This document shows positions 44,370-52,285 of a DNA stretch of 64,000 bases, one piece after another. The translations under genes were made by a program, and so were the position numbers. The DNA comes from Polyangium sp. 15x6. Its GTDB lineage: Bacteria > Myxococcota_A > Polyangia > Polyangiales > Polyangiaceae. The stretch covers positions 1-64,000 of the forward strand of contig NZ_JASBQE010000023.1 of assembly GCF_029960785.1 (NCBI RefSeq). The letters are read 5' to 3'. The notes below the pieces were generated by a model. That model saw only the letters and a program-made list of their open reading frames with translations, was not told the origin of the DNA and did not search any database. How positions within the stretch are numbered: the first letter of the stretch is position 1; each line of letters opens with the position of its first letter.

Positions 44370-44753
44370 TCACAAAGCATTGTTGTTCGCGCCCCTGTTT
44401 TCGAGGGCGGCCAGCTCGAGGAGCACGAGCACGATCTTGTCGTCGGCGCCCGCGACGCAAGGAACGAACCCGAGGGGCCTGTCCAGGGTGCGGAGCACCC
44501 GAGCGACGCGGGCAGGATGGTCGTCCCCCCGCGCGGCGGCCATATCGACGAGCACCTTGGCGGCGCGCTCCGTCGACTCGACGGAGCATTCGATGCTCCC
44601 CTCCGGTCCATCCTCTTTGGACAATACCAGCACCACGGGATCGGGAACGCGCGTATTGCGAAAGGCTTGCGCGAGCGGGCCGGTCAGCGACGCCTCGATG
44701 ACGCGCATGAGGCCACTCGTGAGAGACCCGTCGCCCACGGGAAGCACCTTCAT
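44370..44753 (-). CDS. Hypothetical protein
   Basis: A 127-residue protein with no recognised family. It contains a beta/alpha pattern (PDPVVLVLSKEDGPEGSIEC, KVLVDMAAARG, RPLGFVPCVAGADDKIVLVLL). The ATG at 44753 is used; a GTG 30 bases earlier would add MCPCFIFSPG. It is 57 bases upstream of the response regulator on the same strand and may be co-transcribed with it. Confidence 0.55.
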   Translation of the reverse strand: MKVLPVGDGSLTSGLMRVIEASLTGPLAQAFRNTRVPDPVVLVLSKEDGPEGSIECSVESTERAAKVLVDMAAARGDDHPARVARVLRTLDRPLGFVPCVAGADDKIVLVLLELAALENRGANNNAL

Positions 44754-44951
44754 TCCGGGGCTGAAGATAAAACATGGACACACGCCGAATCCATGCGGAC
44801 CGTGCCCCAGTCACGTGTCGGGATTTTCCCGCGGTCCTTCGGAGATTGGATGAACATCCCCGCAAAATCGGCCTTTGTCGCGGACGCAACACCGAGACAC
44901 CGGGATTGGCATACTAGTCTCCGCGACAATCGCGCCCTCGCCCAACATTTT

Positions 44952-44973
44952 TTCGAATCGGTTACCATTCGAA
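44952..44973. promoter_or_regulatory. Inverted repeat in divergent promoter region
   Basis: TTCGAAT (44952-44958) and ATTCGAA (44967-44973) form a perfect 7-bp inverted repeat with an 8-base spacer in an unusually AT-rich patch (about 44945-44995). It lies 63 bases before the histidine kinase gene and could be an operator or promoter element. The rest of the 280-base gap (44754-45035) shows nothing else. Confidence 0.45.
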
Positions 44974-45035
44974 TTCTCAAACGTTTTACACTCGGCGCCG
45001 CGACGACGTTCCACCCCGTGTGCCGACCCTGACCC

Positions 45036-47183
45036 ATGAGCCAGGAAATCTGCCCGCCGTCCTCACCATCCGCTGTCCCCTGTGTTCTCCTGGTCGATGA
45101 CCACCCCGCGAACCTGCTCGCCCTGGAGGTGGTGCTCGAGCCCCTCGGCCTGCATTTGATGCGCGCGAGCTCGGGCAGAGACGCGCTCCGGCAACTGCTC
45201 AGCAACGAGTTCGCGGTCATCGTGCTCGACGTCAACATGCCGGACATGGACGGGTTCGAGACGGCCGCCCTCGTGCGAAGGCTCGAGCGCACGCGGGAGA
45301 TCCCGATCATCTTCATCTCCGCGTTTCACCGCGACGACGCCTATCAAGCCAAGGGGTATGCCCACGGCGCCGTGGACTACCTGCCCAAGCCCTTCAATCC
45401 CGACATCCTGCGCGCGAAGGTCGCGGCCTTCGCCGAGCTCTGGCGCCGCGCCGAGAACCTCCGCGTCCGCGAAGCCATGCTCTTCGAACGGGAGCGGGCG
45501 GAGCTCGTCGCCCGCGAAAAACGCGCCCAGGCCGAGGCCGCGAACAGCGCCGCCGTCCTCGACGCCGTCGTCGCGGGCGCGCCCATCGGGATTGCCATCT
45601 TCGACGTGCACCTCCGCTGCGAGCGCATCAACGCCGCGCTCGCCGAGATGCACGGCGTGCCCGCCGAAGGCCAGGTCGGGCGCACGCTGGCCGAGACGCT
45701 GCCCGAGGGGTCCGAGACGACCGCCACGATCGAGCGCCTCGAGCGGGTCTTCACCACGGGCGAGCCGCTCCTCAACCTGGAGGTCGCCCGCCCCGTCCCC
45801 GGGGGCTCGGGGCATCAGTACTCGCTCACGAGCTACTTTCCCGTGCGCGTGGAGGGCCGCGTCGGGCGCGTGGCCATGACCGTCGTCGACGTGACGGCCC
45901 TGCGCGCAGCCGAGGCGCGCGCCGCCACGAGGCGCCAGAACCTGCACCGGCTGATGAGCGTGGCCGCGGCCCTGTCGGAGGCGCACACGAGCCAGCAGGT
46001 CGCGGAGATCGCGGTCGCCCAGGGTCGCGCGATCCTCGGCGCGAAGCGGGCCGTTCTGGGCGTGTTGACGGAGGACGGGGCAGAGCTCGCGATCTTGCAA
46101 TCGGTCGGGTTCGAGGAGGCGGAGCTCTCTCCGTGGCCCTACGTGCCGCTCACCCACCCGCTCCCCATGACGGACGCTGTCCGGGAGCAGCGCCCGCTCT
46201 TCTTCGAGACGGCGGCCGCGGCGGCCGACCGATATCCCCCGATCGCCTCTTCACGGTCGCCCGGCCACGAGGCCCTGGCGGCCGTGCCCCTCCTGTTCGA
46301 AGAACGCGGGCTCGGGGTCCTGGTCCTCTCCTTCGACGAGCGCCGATCCTTCAGCGAGGCGGACCGGGCGCTGCTCACGACGCTCGCGCGCCTCTGCGCG
46401 CAGGCCATGGAACGCGCGCGCCTCTACGACGCCGAGGCCCGGGCGCGCGCCGAGGCGGAGACCGCCAATCGCGCGAAAGACGAGTTTCTCGCCCTCCTCA
46501 GCCACGAGCTGCGCAGCCCCCTCAATGCCTCGCTCGGCTGGACCACGATGCTCCGCGACAACATCCTGCCCGCCGAGAAGCGCGAGCGCGCGCTCGCCAC
46601 GGTGGAGCGGAACATCCGCGCGCAGGTCGCGCTCATCGAGGACCTGCTCGACGTCTCGCGTATCGTCGCGGGCAAACTGCAGCTCAACAGCGTCCAGTCG
46701 CTCGAGCTCGCGGGCATCGTCGAATCGGCGATCGACGCCGTCCGCCCGGCGGCGGAGGCGAAATCGATCAGCGTCGAGGGCCTCGTCGAAACGCAGGACC
46801 GCGTCCACGGCGACCCGGGCCGACTGCTCCAGATCGTGACGAACCTGCTCGGCAACGCGATCAAGTTCACGCCGAAGGGAGGCTCGGTGCGCCTGCACCT
46901 CCGCCGCGTGGACGGGTCGATCGAGCTCTCCGTCACCGACAATGGGCAGGGCATCTCGCCGGCCTTCCTGCCGCACGTCTTCGACAAATTCAGGCAGGCC
47001 GACAGCGGAATGACCCGCACGCACGGCGGGCTCGGCCTGGGCCTCGCGATCGTCAAGCACCTCGTCGAGCTGCACGGCGGCACGATCACGGCGCACAGCG
47101 AGGGCAGCGGCAAGGGGGCCGTCTTCGTCATGCGCGTGCCGATCGCGGAGGTGACCGCGCGGCCGACGACACGGCCCCGCTGA
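45036..47183 (+). CDS. Hybrid sensor kinase: receiver-PAS-GAF-HisKA-HATPase
   Basis: A 715-residue protein. The receiver at 15-135 carries Asp65 (IVLDVNMPDMDG). A coiled coil leads to PAS at about 172-290 and GAF at about 300-460. HisKA holds His490 in LLSHELRSPLN, followed by HATPase with NLLGNAIKFTPKG, DNGQGIS and GGLGLGLAI. The N-terminal receiver before the kinase is the layout of ligand- and phosphorylation-gated kinases. No separate DNA-binding regulator is next to it; its likely paralogue is the divergent RR-PAS gene. No membrane segment was seen. Confidence 0.93.
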   Translation: MSQEICPPSSPSAVPCVLLVDDHPANLLALEVVLEPLGLHLMRASSGRDALRQLLSNEFAVIVLDVNMPDMDGFETAALVRRLERTREIPIIFISAFHRDDAYQAKGYAHGAVDYLPKPFNPDILRAKVAAFAELWRRAENLRVREAMLFERERAELVAREKRAQAEAANSAAVLDAVVAGAPIGIAIFDVHLRCERINAALAEMHGVPAEGQVGRTLAETLPEGSETTATIERLERVFTTGEPLLNLEVARPVPGGSGHQYSLTSYFPVRVEGRVGRVAMTVVDVTALRAAEARAATRRQNLHRLMSVAAALSEAHTSQQVAEIAVAQGRAILGAKRAVLGVLTEDGAELAILQSVGFEEAELSPWPYVPLTHPLPMTDAVREQRPLFFETAAAAADRYPPIASSRSPGHEALAAVPLLFEERGLGVLVLSFDERRSFSEADRALLTTLARLCAQAMERARLYDAEARARAEAETANRAKDEFLALLSHELRSPLNASLGWTTMLRDNILPAEKRERALATVERNIRAQVALIEDLLDVSRIVAGKLQLNSVQSLELAGIVESAIDAVRPAAEAKSISVEGLVETQDRVHGDPGRLLQIVTNLLGNAIKFTPKGGSVRLHLRRVDGSIELSVTDNGQGISPAFLPHVFDKFRQADSGMTRTHGGLGLGLAIVKHLVELHGGTITAHSEGSGKGAVFVMRVPIAEVTARPTTRPR

Positions 47184-47199
47184 TTGTCCGCCGCGCGTT

Positions 47200-48114
47200 T
47201 TACCCCGCGCCGCGCCCCGGCATGACGGCGCGCCGGCCGAGCCGGGCGAAGCAATGCCGCAGGCCGTATCTCACGTTCCTGAGGAGGCGGAGGTGCTCGA
47301 ACCGCACGTCGAGGTGGAGCAAGGAGACGGCGACGGCCGGGCGAATGCCCGTGAGGATGCACTCGGCGCCCACGAGCTCCACGGCGCGGACGAGATCCAG
47401 CAAATGGCGCGCGCTGTTCGTGTCCATCGTATCGACGCCGGTCCAGTCGATGATCACGAACCGCGAGCCCCTCGATACGACGGCGTCGAGCAGCCGCGAC
47501 GTGATTTCCGCGCCGCGCCGATCGTCCACCGCGCCGATGACGGGGAGCGCGAGCACGTCGTCCCATACCTCGATGATGGGCGTCGAGAGCGCGTCGATCC
47601 CCGCTTCCAGCTGATCGATGAGCGCGCGCTTCTCGTCGTCGCTCGCCAAGATCGCATCGTCGAGCTCGCGCAGGATGTCCTTGTGCTCGGTCACGTCGCG
47701 CGTCACGGTCACCGCGGCGCGCACCACTCCGTTTGCGTCGCGGAGCGGGCGCGAAGACTGCGAGATCCACGTGCCGCGGCCCTCCTCGTCGGTCGCGGCG
47801 AGCAGGCTTTCGAGGTTGTCGACCACCTCGCCGCCGAGCGCCCGCCGCGTCGGCTCACGCTCAGGCGGCGCCGGCGAGACGCCATCCGAAACGAATACGC
47901 CCCGCGACCCCGGCTCGCCCGCGATGGCTCGCATGTGGGCGTTGTACATTCGATACCGGCCCGACGTGTCCTCGACGATCACCCCCACGGGCATCTCGTC
48001 GATCACGGCCCGCAGCAGGTCGACCTCCTCGGCGAGCCCTTGCCGGGCCTGGATCTCCTCGGCGAGCCGCGCCTCGAGCGCCGCGATCCGCGCCTGCATT
48101 TCCACGACGTCCAC
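47200..48114 (-). CDS. PAS-STAS regulator (RsbR-like)
   Basis: A 304-residue protein: N-terminal coiled coil (MQARIAALEARLAEEIQ), PAS at about 40-155 (VGVIVEDTSGRYRMYNAHMRA) and STAS at about 185-290. It corresponds to RsbR, with Thr171's position as Asp (GAVDDRRG) and Thr205 retained (MDTNSARHLL). A GTG start is used. It lies 9 bases downstream of the V4R operon and probably ends that operon. It is convergent with the histidine kinase. Confidence 0.86.
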   Translation of the reverse strand: MDVVEMQARIAALEARLAEEIQARQGLAEEVDLLRAVIDEMPVGVIVEDTSGRYRMYNAHMRAIAGEPGSRGVFVSDGVSPAPPEREPTRRALGGEVVDNLESLLAATDEEGRGTWISQSSRPLRDANGVVRAAVTVTRDVTEHKDILRELDDAILASDDEKRALIDQLEAGIDALSTPIIEVWDDVLALPVIGAVDDRRGAEITSRLLDAVVSRGSRFVIIDWTGVDTMDTNSARHLLDLVRAVELVGAECILTGIRPAVAVSLLHLDVRFEHLRLLRNVRYGLRHCFARLGRRAVMPGRGAG

Positions 48115-48123
48115 GTCGGACTT

Positions 48124-48516
48124 CTACCCCGCTTGCGGCGGGATGGCCAGGCAGGAGCCCTGGTTCAACATACGGTCGAGGGTCTCCGCGATCTCGCGCG
48201 CGGCCCGCGCTTGCCACGTGAGGTCCGTTGCAAGGCGAGGCATCAAAATGGCGCGACCCGCGCGCGGCGCGACCGTGAGCTGATAGGCCCCCGGCACCTC
48301 GATCACGTAGAGCGCGGGCCGCTCGCGGAGCTCCCCGCGAGACGCGAGCCAATCGCGAAAAGCCGTAGGAAATGGCTCCTTCGTCACGAGCTCGAACTGA
48401 TCACGCCGGATGCAGCCGTAACGCCGCGTCATCCGCACGCGGCCGACATCGATCACGTCGAGGATCTCCCCGTACGAAGCGGAGCTCCGCCGGTCCTCAG
48501 CGACCTCCACGTTCAT
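48124..48516 (-). CDS. Hypothetical protein in the V4R operon
   Basis: A 130-residue soluble protein. I recognise no family. It has a beta-rich middle (GRVRMTRRYGCIRRDQFELV, LYVIEVPGAYQLTVAPRAG) and a helical end. The ATG overlaps the stop of the upstream V4R gene (ATGA). It links the V4R genes with the PAS-STAS gene, so it probably belongs to the same signalling unit. Confidence 0.65.
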   Translation of the reverse strand: MNVEVAEDRRSSASYGEILDVIDVGRVRMTRRYGCIRRDQFELVTKEPFPTAFRDWLASRGELRERPALYVIEVPGAYQLTVAPRAGRAILMPRLATDLTWQARAAREIAETLDRMLNQGSCLAIPPQAG

Positions 48517-49166
48517 CCCTGCATTCGCTCCACGACGAACTCGCAGTGCGAATCGCCCTTCGCGGCGCAAAGATGCTCGCGCGAGCGGAAGGATCGCGGA
48601 TGGCTGAACACCTCGCGATAAAGGTCCTCGGTGAGCGCGGGCCTGCGCGTGATGTCGCCCTGGTAGACGAGGTTCATGAGCCCGGCCAGCCCGCCGTTCG
48701 CGAGGTAGCAACGTGGCCCGTCGGCCTGCGGATACGATTCGAGATACCCGCACGACTCGTAGCTGTCCCGCAGCTCGACGACGAGCCGCTCGCCGGGCAG
48801 GAGCTGCGCGACGCGAAAGCGGCCCCAGCCGAAGGCGTTCACGACCGCGATCATGCCGTGCACCCAGTCCTCGCGGCTCTCGATCATGGGCTGCACCAGC
48901 GCGTCCCACTCGACGGACTCCATGATGCCGCCGAACGTGTGGAACGCGCAGACGTGCGCGGCTTCCGTGAGGAGCGCGATCGCGTCCTCCGTGAGCTCGG
49001 GGTTTTCCCGAATGAGCGCGCCGAGGACGCCGAACGAGATGCGGTTGTAAAAATCCGCGTAATGGTTCGTCAGGTACAGACCGAAGGCCGGAATGAGGCC
49101 CTCCTCGTTGCCGGCGAGGCCCATGCCGGCGACGGTTTCGACGATGACGCGCTCGTCGATGGCCAT
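48513..49166 (-). CDS. V4R-domain protein
   Basis: A 217-residue protein with a C-terminal V4R (4-vinyl-reductase-like) small-molecule-binding domain. The diagnostic motif Cys-X3-Gly-Asp-X2-Cys is CAAKGDSHCEF near the end. The N-terminal part is helical (TEAAHVCAFHTFGGIMES). V4R domains sense hydrocarbons, tetrapyrroles or other ligands. The start overlaps the end of the second V4R gene in TGATG. Confidence 0.83.
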   Translation of the reverse strand: MAIDERVIVETVAGMGLAGNEEGLIPAFGLYLTNHYADFYNRISFGVLGALIRENPELTEDAIALLTEAAHVCAFHTFGGIMESVEWDALVQPMIESREDWVHGMIAVVNAFGWGRFRVAQLLPGERLVVELRDSYESCGYLESYPQADGPRCYLANGGLAGLMNLVYQGDITRRPALTEDLYREVFSHPRSFRSREHLCAAKGDSHCEFVVERMQG

Positions 49167-49684
49167 CACCACACCTCCACGCGGAAGGAGCACCGCTCGT
49201 CCCCGGCGGCGACGCATTCGGTCTCGCGGCTCGTGACGCGCTCGGGCGCGAGCCGATACGCGACCGCAACCGCGCCGGCGAGGAAACCCGCGACGAAGTA
49301 GCACCCCGGCGTGGGCCGTTTGCCCCAGCGCGAGACCCAGCCGACCGCATAATGCGAATGGTCGAGCGTCGCGAGGCCGCCGCCCACGCCGAGGCCGCTC
49401 ACGTCCATCCGGCCAAACCCTTGCGCCGCGAACGTGTCCGCCGCGCGCCGGAGCGCGTCCGCGGCCGAGCCGCTCCTCGCGTCGTTTTCGAGCCCTTGCA
49501 GCATCGATCGCGACGCCTCCATCCCCGCGGCCACGAGCAGCCCCGGGGCCCGCTCCTGCAGGGCGTCCTCGATCGTGCGCTGGAGGAAGACGTTGTAATG
49601 GTGACAGTGGAACACGAGCCGACGCCCGCCGAGCGTGGTGATGCCGCGCTCGAGGTCCGCCTTCGGAGCGAGGTGAAAGCTCAT
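49166..49684 (-). CDS. V4R-domain protein
   Basis: A 172-residue protein carrying the same C-terminal motif, CVAAGDERCSF. Its N-terminal part has a His pair in HCHHYNVF. It is directly upstream of the other V4R gene with one-base overlap and is itself preceded by a small gene overlapping by ATGA. Two V4R proteins in a row suggest a heteromeric ligand sensor that feeds the PAS-STAS protein downstream (inference). Confidence 0.83.
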   Translation of the reverse strand: MSFHLAPKADLERGITTLGGRRLVFHCHHYNVFLQRTIEDALQERAPGLLVAAGMEASRSMLQGLENDARSGSAADALRRAADTFAAQGFGRMDVSGLGVGGGLATLDHSHYAVGWVSRWGKRPTPGCYFVAGFLAGAVAVAYRLAPERVTSRETECVAAGDERCSFRVEVW

Positions 49685-49887
49685 CGTCTTGCCTTCCTTT
49701 CGTGTTCCAGGATCTCGCGCGCGCAAACCCACGCGCGCGCCACGAGCTCCGGGTCGTCCGGGATCGACTCCGCGTTGCGTGACAAGGCCCGCCCGACCAG
49801 CAAATTCAAGCGCGCCAGCTCCACCACGGCGGTGCCGCGGGCGCGCCCTCGGACGAACTCCACGACCTGCACGAGCTCCTTGCCCAC
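49681..49887 (-). CDS. Small protein, first gene of the V4R operon
   Basis: A 68-residue helical protein (ELVQVVEFVRGRARGTAVVELARLNLLVGR ... in several helices). The GTG at 49887 follows GGAGAC and a 7-base spacer. Its stop overlaps the V4R start by ATGA. It has no recognised family; a small adaptor is likely. Confidence 0.55.
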   Translation of the reverse strand: MGKELVQVVEFVRGRARGTAVVELARLNLLVGRALSRNAESIPDDPELVARAWVCAREILEHERKARR

Positions 49888-49907
49888 GCCATGTCTCCGT
49901 CTGCCGG

Positions 49908-50477
49908 CTAGAGCCGGCGCCAATCCTCGCCGTGGAAATCGGGGAACGATACCTTGCACGTGCCCGGATCGATCCCCGTGATCCGCGCCCTTCCATTCGC
50001 GTCGAGCATGCCCTCGCGTGTCGCCCCGTCCGAAAGCTCGACGCGGTAGCGCTTGAACGGCACGGGCTTCGGCGGATCGTCGTCGTCCACGAGCTCGATG
50101 CCGAACCAGGTTTTTTCCTCCCGTGCTGCGACCTTCTCGCCCGTGGGCTCCTCCTTGCGGCCCCCCGCCGCGAGGACGAACTGCATCTCCATCTTGAACG
50201 CGCGGAGCTCGCCGCTCTCGAGCGCCCGCCGGATCCGAGCCCGCTGCGCGGCGAACGACGCGCCCTCCCGCATACCGAGCGGTCCCGCGAGGAAGGCCGC
50301 GATGTCGGCGACGAGGGGGCGCATGCGGGGTTCGTCCGGGAACCATCCGTCGACGAGCCACGCCGCGAGGCCCCGGGCGACGGGCGACGCGTCCTCGGGC
50401 ACCACGCCGGCGCCGAGGCGCGGCACGATCCATACGACGTCCGAGAGCGTGCTGATGCGCCATTTCTTGCCGTGCAT
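49908..50477 (-). CDS. Hypothetical protein with small beta C-terminal domain
   Basis: A 189-residue protein. The C-terminal 45 residues (YRVELSDGATREGMLDANG, then ITGIDPGTCKVSFP) match a short beta-strand segment that is often found at the end of secreted or phage-tail/type VI related proteins (family memory, not checked). The N-terminal 110 residues are unassigned. The ATG at 50477 is used; a frame extension upstream looks non-coding. It lies 20 bases upstream of the V4R operon and may be part of it. Confidence 0.6.
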   Translation of the reverse strand: MHGKKWRISTLSDVVWIVPRLGAGVVPEDASPVARGLAAWLVDGWFPDEPRMRPLVADIAAFLAGPLGMREGASFAAQRARIRRALESGELRAFKMEMQFVLAAGGRKEEPTGEKVAAREEKTWFGIELVDDDDPPKPVPFKRYRVELSDGATREGMLDANGRARITGIDPGTCKVSFPDFHGEDWRRL

Positions 50478-50561
50478 GATGTCGCGCCTCTGCACCACGA
50501 GGATACGCGCTCGGGCAGGCGCTCGGCAAGACACCCGAAAAGCCGTTTCGTCCCCCTCTCC

Positions 50562-50578
50562 TCCGGGCAAAGCCCGGA
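50562..50578. other. Perfect hairpin in divergent gap
   Basis: TCCGGGC-AAA-GCCCGGA is a perfect stem-loop in the 186-base gap between the divergent genes at 50477 and 50664. No T-run follows on either strand. Role unknown. Confidence 0.45.
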
Positions 50579-50613
50579 CGATTCACCCCCGAGGGAGCTC
50601 GCTTCGTGATCTC

Positions 50614-50652
50614 CTTAGAACATCGTTCAGCTTGGCTGAACGATGTTCTAAG
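50614..50652. promoter_or_regulatory. Perfect 18-bp inverted repeat upstream of M20 peptidase
   Basis: CTTAGAACATCGTTCAGC, loop TTG, and the exact complement end 11 bases before the peptidase ATG. Each arm contains a smaller palindrome GAAC-N3-GTTC, which looks like a TetR-type box repeated twice. It could be an operator or an mRNA hairpin at the ribosome site. No TetR gene is near. Confidence 0.7.
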
Positions 50653-50663
50653 ATGCGCTCCCG

Positions 50664-52025
50664 ATGACATCCGTCTCCGCGCAGGATCCCTCCTCGAACA
50701 CGCCGGATCGTGAGCTCGGCGAGCACGCGTTCCGACTCTGCCAGACGCTCCTCCGCATCGACACCACGAACCCGCCGGGCCGCGAGCGCGCCGCCGCGGA
50801 GGTCGTGGCCGGCGAGCTCGCGGCCGCGGGGCTCGATCCGCTCACGCTCGAGAGCGCGCCCGAGCGCACGAACGTGGTCGCGCGCCTGCGCGGCACGGGC
50901 GAGCTGCCGCCGATCCTGCTCACGGCGCACCTCGATGTCGTCGAGGCCGAGGCCTCGGCATGGAAACACCCGCCGTTCTCGGGCGTCGTCGCGGACGGCT
51001 GCCTCTGGGGGCGCGGCGCGATCGACATGAAGAACATGGCCGCGATGTCGGTCGCGATCCTCGCGCGCCTCGCCCGGGAAAAGCCGCGCCTGCGCCGCGA
51101 CGTGATCTTCGCCGCCGTCGCGGACGAGGAGGCGGGCTGCGACCACGGCTCGCGTTTCCTCGTGGAGAACCACCCCGATCTCGTGCGCGCCGAGTACGCG
51201 ATCGGCGAGAGCGGCGGCTACACGCTGCATCTCGGCAAGGCCACGTTCTATCCGATCCAGGTCGCGGAGAAGGGCCTCTGCTGGGTGCGCGCGCGCGTGC
51301 GCGGCGAGCCCGGGCACGGCTCGATGCCCCGCGAGGACTCGGCCGTCATCAAGCTCGCGGACGCCATCGCGCGGCTCGAAAAACCGCTGCCCGTGCACGT
51401 CACGCCCTACGTCCGCGATTTCGTGGACGGCCTCGCCGCGAAGCAACCCGCGCCGCTGCGCGCCCTCCTGCGCCGGCTCCTCCACCCCGCGATCGCGCCG
51501 CACGTGCTGCGCGCGCTGCCCGATCGCATGATCGCGCGGAGCTTCGGCGCGATGCTCTCGAACACGGCGTCGCCGACGATCCTGCGCGCGGGCGCGAAGG
51601 TGAACGTGATCCCCGGCTTCGCGGAGGCCGAGATCGACGGGCGCACGCTGCCCGGACAAACCGAGGCCGATTTCCTTCGCGAGCTCGGCGCGGTGCTCGG
51701 GCCCGAGGTCTCGCTGGAGATCGTGAAGAGCGCGCCGCCCACCACGACCGACCCCGTCGATTCGCCGCTTTACGACACGATCCGCGCGGCGATCCTCGAG
51801 CGCGAGCCCGGTGCCACGGTCGTGCCCTACATGATCCCGGGCTTCACGGACGCGAAGTACTTCACGCAGCTCGGCGCGAAATGGTACGGGTTTTCCCCCG
51901 TGAAGATGCCGAAGGGCCTGCGCTTCGCCGAGCTCTTCCACGGCCACGACGAGCGCATCCCGGTCGACGGCTTGAAATGGGGGACCGAGGTCCTCTTCGA
52001 CGTCGTGCGCAGGTTTTGCCTGTAA
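50664..52025 (+). CDS. M20 family metallopeptidase (ArgE/DapE-like)
   Basis: A 453-residue zinc peptidase. Metal-site motifs are LTAHLDVV (His, Asp), GRGAIDMKNMAA (Asp), ADEEAGCDHG (catalytic Glu and metal Glu), and ELFHGHDERI near the end. The dimerisation domain insert is in the middle. It hydrolyses an acylated amino acid or small peptide; the exact substrate is unknown. It lies alone behind a striking inverted repeat and is convergent with a small gene. Confidence 0.92.
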   Translation: MTSVSAQDPSSNTPDRELGEHAFRLCQTLLRIDTTNPPGRERAAAEVVAGELAAAGLDPLTLESAPERTNVVARLRGTGELPPILLTAHLDVVEAEASAWKHPPFSGVVADGCLWGRGAIDMKNMAAMSVAILARLAREKPRLRRDVIFAAVADEEAGCDHGSRFLVENHPDLVRAEYAIGESGGYTLHLGKATFYPIQVAEKGLCWVRARVRGEPGHGSMPREDSAVIKLADAIARLEKPLPVHVTPYVRDFVDGLAAKQPAPLRALLRRLLHPAIAPHVLRALPDRMIARSFGAMLSNTASPTILRAGAKVNVIPGFAEAEIDGRTLPGQTEADFLRELGAVLGPEVSLEIVKSAPPTTTDPVDSPLYDTIRAAILEREPGATVVPYMIPGFTDAKYFTQLGAKWYGFSPVKMPKGLRFAELFHGHDERIPVDGLKWGTEVLFDVVRRFCL

Positions 52026-52028
52026 AAC

Positions 52029-52262
52029 TCAGGGCGAGACGAGCGCGTCCGGCCACCACGGCGCGGCCTCGGCCTCGCCGCGTTCGAGCGCGAGCGCCAC
52101 GTGCGGCAACGTGGCGCGGACGCGATCGCCGATCCGGTGCATGCCGAGCCCCTCGAACGGCCGCACGAGGAGCCTCGACGTCTCGAACGTCATGCAAGGG
52201 ATCTTGCCTCGCGTGAAATCGACTGTCGAGAAGGTCTTCCCGCGGCGGTCGTTCCGGTCCAT
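52029..52262 (-). CDS. Possible small protein
   Basis: A 77-residue frame that fills the gap between the peptidase stop (52025) and the next gene start (52286). GGAAAAGG precedes the ATG at 52262. The part from residue 24 (MTFETSRLLVRPFEGLG) looks more protein-like than the start; an internal ATG at 52193 is possible. No family recognised. It could also be an artefact of the high GC content. Confidence 0.35.
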   Translation of the reverse strand: MDRNDRRGKTFSTVDFTRGKIPCMTFETSRLLVRPFEGLGMHRIGDRVRATLPHVALALERGEAEAAPWWPDALVSP

Positions 52263-52285
52263 CCTTTTCCGGGGAGCGAGACACG

